Below, one piece after another: positions 15,564-22,944 of a stretch of 22,944 nt of DNA (position 1 is its first letter; each line of letters starts with the position of its first letter). A program made the translations under genes and the position numbers. Below the pieces are notes generated by a model that was given only the letters and a program-made list of their open reading frames with translations, was not told the DNA's origin and did no database searches. The DNA comes from Prevotella sp. UBA4339 (GTDB lineage: Bacteria > Bacteroidota > Bacteroidia > Bacteroidales > Bacteroidaceae): assembly GCA_002393725.1 (NCBI GenBank), contig DGTJ01000102.1, positions 1,828 to 24,771 on the forward strand, in the 5' to 3' direction.

Positions 15564-18500
15564 ATGACTTTTACAACATTTATCAAGCGCCCGGTTCTGT
15601 CTACGGTGATCTCCATCGTTTTGGTACTCTTGGGCTTTATCGGGCTGGCTACGTTGCCTATCGAGCAGTATCCAGATATTGCGCCACCTACAGTTGTGGT
15701 ATATACAAGTTATCCTGGTGCAGATGCAGAGACTGTTAAGAACTCCGTCATCGTTCCTCTTGAAGAGAGCATCAACGGTGTGGAGGGAATGGACTATATC
15801 TCGTCTACGGCCTCTTCTGGTTCAGCACAGCTCTCCGTATTGTTCCGTCAGGGAATGAATGCCGACATGTGTGCTGTCAACGTGCAGAACCGCGTTTCTC
15901 AGGCATTGGCTCTGCTGCCTGCAGAAGTTACACAGATAGGTGTCACGGTGATGAAGCGTCAGACGTCTCAGGTGCTTATGTTCACTTTGACATCTGATGG
16001 TCGTTATGACGACGAGTTCCTGACCAACTACAATAACATCAATATCGTTCCGGCCATTAAGCGTATTCAGGGTGTGGGCGATGTGCAGTCACCAGGTCTG
16101 AAGACCTACTCAATGCGTGTCTGGCTGAAACCGGATGTCATGAAGCAGTATAATCTGATGCCTTCGGATATTACAGGTGTGCTGGCAGAACAGAATATTG
16201 AGGCTGCTCCAGGTTCTTTTGGTCAGGAGAGTAATGTGGCTTACGAGTATGCCATGCGTTATACTGGCCGTCTTAAGACAGCAGAGGAGTTTGGAAATAT
16301 CATCATAAGCAGTGATTCGAACGGAAATACGCTGAAACTTAAGGATGTGGCCAAGATCGAGCTTGGCGGTCAGCAGTATTCTGTGTCGATGAAGAACAAT
16401 AATATCCCGTCTGTCATGGGTATGGTGCAGCAGATTGCCGGCTCTAACGCCAATGAGATTGCCAAACAGGTGAAGGCTGAGTTGGCGGAACAGCAGAAGC
16501 TGATGCCGCCGGGAATGTTCTATAAGATCAACTATGATGTTACGGAGTTCCTTTATGCATCTATTGAGGAGGTGGTGTTCACACTGTTCTTCACATTGTT
16601 GTTGGTGTTCCTCGTGATTTACATCTTCTTGCAGGACTGGCGCTCTACTCTTATTCCGTTGATAGCAGTGCCCGTATCACTGGTTGGTACTTTCTTCTTC
16701 TTGGAAGTTTTTGGCTTCTCCATAAACCTGCTGGTGCTCTCGGCGCTTCTGCTGGCTATCGCCATTGTGGTCGACGATGCGATTGTTGTCGTTGAGGCTG
16801 TGCATGCTAAGCTTGACCAAGGCTATAAGTCATCTCTCACTGCCTCTATCGATGCCATGAACGAGATATCCGGAGCTATTATCTCTATTACCTTGGTGAT
16901 GGCATCTGTTTTCATTCCAGTATCGTTTATCGGTGGTACTTCGGGAACTTTCTACCGTGAGTTCGGTGTTACAATGGCCGTCAGTATCTTCATCTCGGCC
17001 CTTAATGCCTTGACGCTGTCACCTGCCCTGTGTGCCATCTTCCTGAAACCTCACGACAAGAATGGTCATGCGAAGAAGATGTCGGTGATCGACCGCTTCC
17101 ATGCTTCGTTTAATACAGCTTTCACCACGACAACCAATAAATACAAGAATGTCGTTGAGAAACTTGTGCGTAAGCCGATAGCCATAGGCATCGCTGTGAT
17201 ACTGGGTATTGCTGTGCTGGCTACGACGATGATGACCACGAAGACCGGTCTTGTGCCTGATGAGGATACTGGTACCCTCTTCTGTACGATCTCTATGCCG
17301 CCTGCTACATCTGTAGCTCGTACTCGTCAGGTTATTAATCAGGTAGACTCAATCTTGGCTGCCGATCCCGCCATACTGAGCCGTGAGCAGATTCAGGGTT
17401 ACAACTTTATCGCGGGTGCCGGTTCTGACCAGGCTACGTTTATCATTAAGCTGAAGCCATTCGCAGAGCGTCAGAAAGGATTCTGGTGGAAACTCAGTGG
17501 ACTGTGGCAGGGTGATGGTATCTACCGTTTCTTCCTCAATCCGTATGAGTCAACCGGTGTGCTGGCACAGATCTATATCAAGACTGCACACATCAAGGAC
17601 GCCTCTATTCTGGCCTTCGCTCCACCTATGATTCCGGGATTCTCTGCCAACTCAGGTATTTCGCTTGTGATGCAGGACCGTACCGGTGGTGATCTGACTC
17701 GTTTCTTCGAGATAGTTAAAGATTATCTCGTAGAGCTTAACAAGCGTCCTGAGATTCAGATGGCGCAGACCTCTTACAACCCGAACTATCCTCAGTACAT
17801 GATATCTGTTGACGTGGCTAAGTGTAAGCAGGCGGGAATCTCTCCACGTGTGGTACTTACTACACTGCAGGGCTACTATGGTGGCCTGTATGCCTCTAAC
17901 TTCAATGCTTACGGTAAACTTTATCGTGTAATGGTTCAGGGCTCTCCTGAGTCACGTATGACAGAAGAGTCACTGAATAATATATATGTACGCACAGGTG
18001 CGGGAATGTCGCCCGTGAAAGAGTTCTGCACGCTGAATCGTGTCTATGGCCCATCGAATATCAACCGTTTCAACCTGTTTACTTCTATCAATGTGACGGC
18101 AACTGTTGCCGACGGCTATTCTTCCGGTGAGGCTATCAAGGCTGTGCAGGAAGTGGCTGCTACAATGCTGCCTGCCGGTTATACATACGACTACTCAGGA
18201 CTAACGCGTTCAGAGGCTGCTTCAAGCAATTCTACGGCTCTTATCTTTGTGCTCTGCTTTATCTTCATCTACTTGATTCTCTCGGCACAGTATGAGTCTT
18301 ACATATTGCCGTTGTCTGTTGTCCTTTCTGTACCATTCGGCCTGGCTGGTGCATTCTTGTTCACACAGATATTCGGTCACTCCAACGATATTTACATGCA
18401 GATTTCGTTGATTATGCTTATCGGACTGTTGGCAAAGAATGCCATCCTGATTGTTCAGTTTGCACTTGAGCGCCGTCAGACGGGTATGGCCATCTCCTGG

Positions 18501-18821
18501 TCTGCCGTTCTTGGTTCTGCTGCTCGTCTGCGTCCTATCCTGATGACCTCACTGGCTATGGTTATCGGTCTGCTGCCGATGATGTTTGCGTCAGGTGTAG
18601 GCAAGAATGGTAACCAGACTCTTGGTGCTGCCGCTGTGGGTGGTATGCTCATCGGTACGGTTATTCAGCTCTTTGTCGTTCCAACGTTGTTTGTGATATT
18701 CCAGAGCCTTCAGGAGCGCATCAGTCCGATGAAGTTCGAGGATGAAGAAAACGAGGAGGTGGCAGCCGAGCTGGCTCAGTATGCACACTCAAAACCTGTT
18801 GATTATGAATTGGAGAAGTAA
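15564..18821 (+). CDS. RND efflux pump permease (AcrB/HAE1-like)
   Basis: This 1085-residue protein has the full RND plan: TM1 (residues 10-30, PVLSTVISIVLVLLGFIGL), a porter domain, TM2-6, a second porter domain and TM8-12. The proton-relay residues are intact, with Asp404-Asp405 in AIVVDDAIVV and the Lys of GLLAKNAILIVQF in TM10. N-terminal FIKRPVLSTV and PGADAETV are typical of the HAE1 family. It works with the adaptor before it and the outer-membrane channel after it; its stop codon is one base from the next ATG. The C-terminal tail is acidic. No truncation or frameshift is seen. Confidence 0.97.
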   Translation: MTFTTFIKRPVLSTVISIVLVLLGFIGLATLPIEQYPDIAPPTVVVYTSYPGADAETVKNSVIVPLEESINGVEGMDYISSTASSGSAQLSVLFRQGMNADMCAVNVQNRVSQALALLPAEVTQIGVTVMKRQTSQVLMFTLTSDGRYDDEFLTNYNNINIVPAIKRIQGVGDVQSPGLKTYSMRVWLKPDVMKQYNLMPSDITGVLAEQNIEAAPGSFGQESNVAYEYAMRYTGRLKTAEEFGNIIISSDSNGNTLKLKDVAKIELGGQQYSVSMKNNNIPSVMGMVQQIAGSNANEIAKQVKAELAEQQKLMPPGMFYKINYDVTEFLYASIEEVVFTLFFTLLLVFLVIYIFLQDWRSTLIPLIAVPVSLVGTFFFLEVFGFSINLLVLSALLLAIAIVVDDAIVVVEAVHAKLDQGYKSSLTASIDAMNEISGAIISITLVMASVFIPVSFIGGTSGTFYREFGVTMAVSIFISALNALTLSPALCAIFLKPHDKNGHAKKMSVIDRFHASFNTAFTTTTNKYKNVVEKLVRKPIAIGIAVILGIAVLATTMMTTKTGLVPDEDTGTLFCTISMPPATSVARTRQVINQVDSILAADPAILSREQIQGYNFIAGAGSDQATFIIKLKPFAERQKGFWWKLSGLWQGDGIYRFFLNPYESTGVLAQIYIKTAHIKDASILAFAPPMIPGFSANSGISLVMQDRTGGDLTRFFEIVKDYLVELNKRPEIQMAQTSYNPNYPQYMISVDVAKCKQAGISPRVVLTTLQGYYGGLYASNFNAYGKLYRVMVQGSPESRMTEESLNNIYVRTGAGMSPVKEFCTLNRVYGPSNINRFNLFTSINVTATVADGYSSGEAIKAVQEVAATMLPAGYTYDYSGLTRSEAASSNSTALIFVLCFIFIYLILSAQYESYILPLSVVLSVPFGLAGAFLFTQIFGHSNDIYMQISLIMLIGLLAKNAILIVQFALERRQTGMAISWSAVLGSAARLRPILMTSLAMVIGLLPMMFASGVGKNGNQTLGAAAVGGMLIGTVIQLFVVPTLFVIFQSLQERISPMKFEDEENEEVAAELAQYAHSKPVDYELEK

Positions 18822-18822
18822 T

Positions 18823-20202
18823 ATGAAGAAAGTTATGGTCTATATGTCCGCAGCCATGCTGCTCAGCAGCTGCGGACTCTACAACAAATACGAGCGTCCC
18901 GACGTGAATGCAGAGGGCATAGTCCGTGATCCTGTGTCACTAACTGATACGCTGGCAGTACAGGACACCACATCGTTCGGTAACATGCCTTGGCGCAGTC
19001 TCTTTACCGACCCGCAGCTGCAGTCGCTTATTCAGCAGGGACTCGACAATAATCCGGATTTGCTTAATGCCGCTCTTAATGTCAAGATGGTCAATGAGGC
19101 CCTGAAGGTTGCCAAGCTGGCATTCCTGCCGTCTGTCGCAATCTCGCCGCAGGGTACGCTGACATCGTTCGACGGGGCTGCTGCCACGAAGTCTTATTCA
19201 CTGCCGGTTTCTGCAAGCTGGAATGTCGACCTCTTCGGCAATCTTCTCTCTGTAAAGCGAAGTACCCAGATGCAGCTTATTGCTACCAAGGACTATCAGA
19301 CAGTAGTGAAGACAAACATCATTTCAGGCATTGCCAACCTGTATTATACGTTGCTGATGCTCGATCGTCAGGTGGAGATCGTAACTGATATGGTACAACT
19401 TACGAAGGAGACCTGGGACAAGATGAAATTCATGCACGAGAACCGTGTTGGCTATCGCTCTACAGCTGTTCAGAGTGCCGAGGCTGCCTATTATCAGGTT
19501 CAGGCCCAGAAAGTAGACCTTCAGCGCCAGGTCCGCGAGATGGAGAATTCTCTCTCGCTGCTGCTTGGGCAGCCGGGACAGACGATACAGCGTGGCACAT
19601 TTGCAGGGCAGAACCTTCCCTCAGAGTTCTCTACAGGTGTAGGTATCCAGATGCTTGCCAACCGCGCTGATGTACATGCCAATGAGATGACCCTTGCTCA
19701 ATGCTTCTATGATGTAGAGACAGCACGCAGCCGTTTCTATCCTAACATCACTGTGACGGGTACGGCAGCATTTACCAATAATAATGGTATGGTCAATCCC
19801 GGCAAGTGGCTCCTCAATGCAGTCGGCTCACTCGTACAGCCTATCTTCCAGCACGGTCAGATAGTGGCAGGTCTGAAAGTAGCCAAGGCTAAATACGAGC
19901 AGGCTTATAACACTTGGCAGAACTCTGTGTACAAGGCAGGCAACGAGGTGTCGAACGCCTTAGTGTCGTATAACTCCTATGCAGAGAAGTCGGAACTTGA
20001 CGGGAAGAGGGTCGCTGTGCTCAAGCAGAATGTCGAGGACACCAAGAAGCTGATGGAGTCGTCGAGCAATACGACCTATCTTGAGGTTATCTCGGCTCAG
20101 AGTAATCTTCTCAACGCTGAGATCTCTGAGGTAACAGACCAGTTCAATAAGATGCAGTCCGTCGTAAACCTCTATCAGGCTCTTGGCGGCGGTGCTAAAT
20201 AA
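18823..20202 (+). CDS. outer-membrane efflux channel lipoprotein (OprM/TolC family)
   Basis: The protein has 459 residues starting at the ATG at 18823, one base after the pump stop, with a GGAG a few bases upstream. The reading frame is open further upstream inside the pump gene, but the lipobox LSSC (Cys17) fixes the start. Two outer-membrane efflux repeats follow (about residues 60-250 and 270-455), with the typical ANRADVHANEM segment, the second beta-hairpin GKWLLNAVGSLVQPIFQHGQI and the closing VISAQSNLLNAEISEVTDQFNKMQSVVNLYQALGGG. This is the NodT/OprM type of channel, lipid-anchored to the outer membrane, forming the exit duct of the tripartite pump. Confidence 0.95.
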   Translation: MKKVMVYMSAAMLLSSCGLYNKYERPDVNAEGIVRDPVSLTDTLAVQDTTSFGNMPWRSLFTDPQLQSLIQQGLDNNPDLLNAALNVKMVNEALKVAKLAFLPSVAISPQGTLTSFDGAAATKSYSLPVSASWNVDLFGNLLSVKRSTQMQLIATKDYQTVVKTNIISGIANLYYTLLMLDRQVEIVTDMVQLTKETWDKMKFMHENRVGYRSTAVQSAEAAYYQVQAQKVDLQRQVREMENSLSLLLGQPGQTIQRGTFAGQNLPSEFSTGVGIQMLANRADVHANEMTLAQCFYDVETARSRFYPNITVTGTAAFTNNNGMVNPGKWLLNAVGSLVQPIFQHGQIVAGLKVAKAKYEQAYNTWQNSVYKAGNEVSNALVSYNSYAEKSELDGKRVAVLKQNVEDTKKLMESSSNTTYLEVISAQSNLLNAEISEVTDQFNKMQSVVNLYQALGGGAK

Positions 20203-20217
20203 AAAAGACAATTAATT

Positions 20218-20997
20218 ATGGCAAGTGAAATTTCCCCAAAGGCCGAGATAAGTCCAAAAGCAAAGATCGGCGACAATTGTAAGATATTCCCCTTTGTCTA
20301 TATCGAAGACGATGTGGAGATTGGTGACAACTGCATAATCTTCCCGTTTGTCAGTATCTGTGACGGTTCGCGTATTGGAAAGAACAATAAGATCCATCAG
20401 GGTAGCGTCATTGCCGCCCTGCCGCAGGATTTCAATTTCCGTGGAGATAAGTCCTACGTCGTTATTGGCGACAATAATGTCATCCGTGAGAATGTGGTCA
20501 TAAATCGCGGTACACTGCGTGACGGAAAGACTATTATCGGCAATAACAACTTCCTCTTTGAGGGCACGCATATCAGTCACGACACTGTGGTGGGCGACTA
20601 CTGTGTGTTCGGTTATGGCGTCAAGATAGCAGGCGACTGCGAGATTCACAATGGTGCCATCTTCTCCAGTTCTGCCATTCAGAATGCCAACACCCGTGTC
20701 GGGCGGCTCGCAATGGTTCAGGCAGGAACGTCGTTCTCACATGATATTCCTCCGTTTGTAGTGGCTGGTGGCAAGCCCATTGAGTATGGAGGTCCTAACT
20801 CTGTGATGATGGACAATGCCGGCATCGACGCGAAAGTGCAAAAGCACATCGCTAATGCCTATCGTTTGCTCTTTCATGGTAAGACGAGCGTCTTCGATGT
20901 TGTCAACCAGATAAAGGATCAGGTGCCCGATAGTCCGGAAATCCGTGACATCATACATTTCCTGGAGAATACCAAACGCGGTATCATGTGTAAGTAA
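20218..20997 (+). CDS. LpxA-family acyltransferase (second-copy type, divergent active site)
   Basis: This 259-residue protein has an N-terminal left-handed beta-helix made of hexapeptide repeats (about residues 1-185) and a helical C-terminal domain, as in UDP-GlcNAc O-acyltransferase. It aligns without gaps to E. coli LpxA over the active site. His118 and His121 match H122 and the catalytic H125. The positions of H144, H160, Q161 and G173 are Asp140, Asn156, Ala157 and Ala169. The catalytic base is therefore kept but other pocket residues and the chain-length ruler position differ. It lies 15 bases after the efflux channel gene, away from any lipid A biosynthetic gene. It may be a specialised paralogue acting on another sugar nucleotide or chain length, or the sole LpxA of this strain. 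Confidence 0.85.
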   Translation: MASEISPKAEISPKAKIGDNCKIFPFVYIEDDVEIGDNCIIFPFVSICDGSRIGKNNKIHQGSVIAALPQDFNFRGDKSYVVIGDNNVIRENVVINRGTLRDGKTIIGNNNFLFEGTHISHDTVVGDYCVFGYGVKIAGDCEIHNGAIFSSSAIQNANTRVGRLAMVQAGTSFSHDIPPFVVAGGKPIEYGGPNSVMMDNAGIDAKVQKHIANAYRLLFHGKTSVFDVVNQIKDQVPDSPEIRDIIHFLENTKRGIMCK

Positions 20998-21005
20998 ATA
21001 TCTGC

Positions 21006-21042
21006 GAGGGAGTGTCAAGACAGGCACTCCCTCATTCATTTT
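21006..21042 (+). terminator. hairpin terminator after the efflux/LpxA operon
   Basis: Perfect 9-bp arms GAGGGAGTG (21006-21014) and CACTCCCTC (21025-21033) with a 10-base loop lie 8 bases after the stop codon, followed by the T-rich ATTCATTTT. The T-tract is broken, so efficiency is uncertain. The segment 21029-21042 is identical to part of the terminator at 22497-22537. Confidence 0.75.
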
Positions 21043-21073
21043 GTATTGGATTTTATCCCCTTTCAGTAATGAT

Positions 21074-22465
21074 ATGAAGAAAAGAGAATTCGTTTTTGGA
21101 GCCATGCTCCTGTTGTCGTCGCTATTTTTGCAGTGCACGTTGGCCCAGACGAGGATTGCTGTGCTTGCCGATACCCATGTGGTGGGCCCCTGGCTTGTGG
21201 TGAGCGACGGTGCCGCTTGGCAGGCCGAACTGGCTGCCGACCGCAAGTTGCTGGACTACAGCCGGCAGATATTCGACCAGTTGACAGACAAGCTGAAGGC
21301 CGATGCGCCCGAGGTAGTGCTGCTGCCGGGCGACCTGACGAAGGACGGCGAGCGGCTGAGCCACGAGTATGTCAGCTCGAAGCTCGGTGAGCTGGTGGCG
21401 GCGGGCATCAAGGTGTACGTGACGCCTGGCAACCACGACCTGGGCACTGGCAGAGCATCTGTCTTCGACGGTGACGCAAAGTCGCCCGCAGAGACCGTCG
21501 ATGCCAGTCAGTTCGCTACGCTCTACGCCTCCTGCGGCTATGGCGAAGGCTCCGAGATACATGGTCTCAGCTATGCCGTAGAGCCCGTAAAGGGTCTGCT
21601 GCTGCTGAGCATCGACTCGCACAGCGGGTCAGTAAGTGCTGACGACCTCGACTGGGCCTGTGGCAAGGCGGAGCAGGCCGCCAAGGAGTGCAAGCAGGTG
21701 CTGGTGATGATGCACCACCCGCTGATGCCCCACATCTATGGGGCAGAGATATTCGTGAACACCTCGACAGTGGGCGACTACGAGACCGTGCGTAACCGTC
21801 TGGCCGATGCTGGCGTGAGGGTGGTGCTGACAGGACACTTCCATACCTCTGACATCGCCAAGGACTGGAATGCCGACATGACGAAGGAAATCTACGACAT
21901 CAACACCGGCTCCACAGTCTCCTATCCCTGCGACTACCGTATGCTGACGCTGAGCGCCAACAGGGCGCAGCTGTCGGTCACTACCGGGAGCGTGACGTCG
22001 CTAGATGGCGTCGATGACTTCGGCAGCGTGGCCAAGGAGCGGCTGACAAAAAGTATGTCTGCCATCGCAACAAATATGTTGCAGGACAAGCTGGGAGCCC
22101 TTGCTGTTATGGCAGGACCATTGGCAGCCCAGGCATTTGTCCTGCATGCTGAGGGCGACGAGAACAATTCGGAGACGGCCCAGACGATGCTGAACACGCT
22201 GGGCATCCTTGCCGCTCAGCAATTCCCCGACCTGAACAGCACGATGCAAAGCGCACTGTCCGACATCAGCAACTACGGCACGGAGCGTGCCGACCAGACA
22301 CCGGACCGCACGCTGACCATCGATCTGCCCGTGCTCGCAAGCGGCATCAGCTCATTGCGTCAGGACAGCTCTCACTCGGATGGATTCTATACCCTGCAGG
22401 GTGTCAGGACAGCCAAGCCTGTAAAGGGGGTGAATGTGAAAGACGGAAGACTCGTTGTATTTTAA
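21074..22465 (+). CDS. secreted calcineurin-like metallophosphoesterase
   Basis: The protein has 463 residues from the ATG at 21074. The frame is open further upstream, but this Met begins a signal peptide (residues 1-25, MKKREFVFGAMLLLSSLF ... LAQ). All metal-binding motifs of the calcineurin-like family are present: DTH (33-35), GD (86-87), GNHD (119-122), HH in MMHHPLMPH, and GHFH. It is therefore probably an active exported phosphodiesterase or phosphatase. The last 27 residues (FYTLQGVRTAKPVKGVNVKDGRLVVF) resemble the short C-terminal signal found in many secreted Prevotella and Bacteroides proteins, akin to a reduced type IX sorting domain. The gene is much GC-richer than its neighbours. 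It lies between two terminators and so is probably a single-gene unit. Confidence 0.9.
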   Translation: MKKREFVFGAMLLLSSLFLQCTLAQTRIAVLADTHVVGPWLVVSDGAAWQAELAADRKLLDYSRQIFDQLTDKLKADAPEVVLLPGDLTKDGERLSHEYVSSKLGELVAAGIKVYVTPGNHDLGTGRASVFDGDAKSPAETVDASQFATLYASCGYGEGSEIHGLSYAVEPVKGLLLLSIDSHSGSVSADDLDWACGKAEQAAKECKQVLVMMHHPLMPHIYGAEIFVNTSTVGDYETVRNRLADAGVRVVLTGHFHTSDIAKDWNADMTKEIYDINTGSTVSYPCDYRMLTLSANRAQLSVTTGSVTSLDGVDDFGSVAKERLTKSMSAIATNMLQDKLGALAVMAGPLAAQAFVLHAEGDENNSETAQTMLNTLGILAAQQFPDLNSTMQSALSDISNYGTERADQTPDRTLTIDLPVLASGISSLRQDSSHSDGFYTLQGVRTAKPVKGVNVKDGRLVVF

Positions 22466-22496
22466 CGAGATTTGCAATTTGTGCTATAACTATATA

Positions 22497-22537
22497 TGAA
22501 TGAGGATGTACCTGTGGGCACACCCTCATTCATTTTT
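22497..22537 (+). terminator. hairpin terminator after the metallophosphoesterase gene
   Basis: Arms TGAATGAGGATGT (22497-22509) and ACACCCTCATTCA (22520-22532) pair with one mismatch around a 10-base loop and are followed by TTTTT. It lies 32 bases past the stop codon. Confidence 0.85.
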
Positions 22538-22568
22538 CACTTTACGAAATGAAATCAAGGGGGTAAAC

Positions 22569-22615
22569 AAAAAAATTCCCTGCCACTAAAGGCCGGAGCC
22601 AATAGTGACAGGGAA
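22569..22615 (-). terminator. strong intrinsic terminator on the minus strand
   Basis: Arms TTCCCTGCCACTA (22576-22588) and TAGTGACAGGGAA (22603-22615) form a 13-bp stem; the single odd position becomes a U-G wobble when read on the minus strand. Seven A residues at 22569-22575 give a U7 tract after the stem in minus-strand RNA. No protein gene inside the window runs into it, so it most likely ends the small RNA candidate beginning near 22767. Confidence 0.88.
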
Positions 22616-22767
22616 CACTCACGCCGTACACGTGAAGGCTTATTACTCCTATACTTCCGTCCTGTTGGGGGGGGTAAAATACTGATTGCCAATAAGTTAT
22701 GTATAGGAAATGCCAGTGCATGCCATATTGACTCCAGGATATTTATGTATAGGTTTTTCGTCTTCAC
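22569..22767 (-). ncRNA. candidate structured small RNA, about 200 nt
   Basis: A consensus promoter lies just upstream (22802-22772) and a strong terminator ends the unit. Between them nested complementary segments could fold into one long interrupted hairpin: GTGAAG (22767-22762) with CTTCAC (22637-22632), CCTATAC (22753-22747) with GTATAGG (22654-22648), and TCCTG (22739-22735) with CAGGA (22664-22660). The loops between the stems are roughly symmetric. No open reading frame here looks like a real protein. Size, own promoter and rod-like fold resemble 6S-type RNA, including the 6S-Flavo class of Bacteroidetes, but I cannot confirm the family. A run of eight G residues on the plus strand (22667-22674) falls in the apical part. 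Confidence 0.6.
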
Positions 22768-22771
22768 ATTG

Positions 22772-22802
22772 CAAAGGTAGGGATTTTTGCGAAACTGCCA
22801 AA
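22772..22802 (-). promoter_or_regulatory. consensus Bacteroidetes promoter (TTTG-N19-TACCTTTG)
   Basis: Read on the minus strand, TTTG (22802-22799) is followed after exactly 19 bases by TACCTTTG (22779-22772). Both boxes and the spacing match the Bacteroidetes primary sigma factor consensus. The predicted start of transcription is around 22767, just where the base-paired RNA candidate begins. Confidence 0.8.
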
Positions 22803-22866
22803 AGATTCTTGCAAAAAATTTAGCAAAAGAGCAAGAGCACGAGGAGAGCACAAGGGTCTGGAACGT

Positions 22867-22880
22867 TGTGCAATTGCACA
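22867..22880. promoter_or_regulatory. 14-bp perfect palindrome, possible operator
   Basis: TGTGCAATTGCACA is a perfect palindrome with no spacer, about 65 bases upstream of the -33 box of the minus-strand promoter. Perfect dyads of this size are typical of homodimeric regulator sites. No regulator gene is adjacent in the window, so its partner is unknown. Confidence 0.4.
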
Positions 22881-22905
22881 TTGACCCTGACTCCCCAGAG
22901 TGAAG

Positions 22906-22937
22906 TTTACATATTTACAAATTTACAAATTTACATT
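22906..22937. repeat. 8-base-period A/T-rich tandem repeat
   Basis: Four octamers in register, TTTACATA, TTTACAAA, TTTACAAA and TTTACATT, lie near the right edge of the window in non-coding sequence. The period equals that of the GTCTAAWT-type repeat at 2141-2175, though the unit differs. Likely an intergenic simple repeat. Confidence 0.8.
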
Positions 22938-22944
22938 TTTAGGT

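Larger units (their letters stand above)
22466..22944. other. 479-base region without a protein gene
   Basis: This end stretch contains the metallophosphoesterase terminator, the minus-strand terminator, the small RNA candidate and its promoter, the 14-bp palindrome and the octamer repeat. The 108-codon minus-strand frame at 22555-22881 runs through the promoter and the terminator stem and has no protein-like character, so I do not call it. Confidence 0.7.

Noticed and set aside
18742..18822. Extended N-terminus of the efflux channel protein
   Set aside because: The extra 27 residues lie inside the pump gene and would bury the lipoprotein signal; the ATG at 18823 gives a proper lipobox at Cys17.
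20945..21073. Extended N-terminus of the metallophosphoesterase
   Set aside because: The upstream part overlaps the LpxA-family gene and the terminator; the ATG at 21074 begins a normal signal peptide.
22569..22767. SRP RNA or tmRNA
   Set aside because: I see neither the SRP GGAA-loop domain with its conserved flank nor a tRNA-Ala-like acceptor end.
22555..22881. Minus-strand frame of 108 codons at the right end
   Set aside because: It runs through a consensus promoter, the base-paired RNA segment and a terminator stem, and its composition is not protein-like.

Overview
The window looks like a chromosomal segment of a Bacteroidetes bacterium, most likely Prevotella or a close relative. The supporting signs are the Bacteroidetes-type promoter signature (TTTG, 19 bases, TAnnTTTG), a DUF5686 outer-membrane protein with a carboxypeptidase-like regulatory domain, A/T-rich tandem repeats of 8-base period between genes, and the overall protein character. 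The genus is an inference.

Left part (123-14014, all minus strand, transcribed right to left): a compact run of 12 genes. In transcription order these are an AraC-type regulator, a GNAT-fold acyltransferase, a ketosynthase, an acyl carrier protein, an ApeP-like dehydratase, an MMPL exporter, a CrtI-like FAD oxidoreductase, a FabG ketoreductase, a LolA-like periplasmic carrier, a DUF5686 outer-membrane protein, a CDP-alcohol phosphatidyltransferase and an LPG-synthase-TM (UPF0104) membrane protein. Gaps are a few tens of bases and several genes overlap. The KS, ACP, DH and KR set with no enoyl reductase, beside a CrtI-like enzyme, an MMPL pump and LolA, is the hallmark of aryl polyene/flexirubin-type type II PKS clusters. 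This segment carries no aromatic-starter genes (ammonia lyase, CoA/AMP ligase), no thioesterase and no second KS, but adds phospholipid head-group and membrane functions. I read it as a pathway that makes a polyene-type acyl chain, attaches it to a lipid and moves it to the outer membrane. Three proteins show replacements at otherwise conserved functional positions.

Middle (14015-14355): a divergent regulatory region with a promoter-like element and a hairpin in the leader of the efflux operon.

Right part (14356-20997, plus strand): a tripartite RND efflux operon (AcrA-like lipoprotein, AcrB-like pump, OprM/TolC-like lipoprotein) with a divergent LpxA-family acyltransferase at its end, closed by a hairpin terminator. 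A GC-richer secreted metallophosphoesterase (21074-22465) follows with its own terminator.

Right end (22466-22944): no convincing protein gene. It holds a strong minus-strand promoter, about 200 bases with long-range base pairing, and a strong minus-strand intrinsic terminator, which together look like an independent small RNA gene. A 14-bp perfect palindrome and an octamer repeat lie upstream of it.
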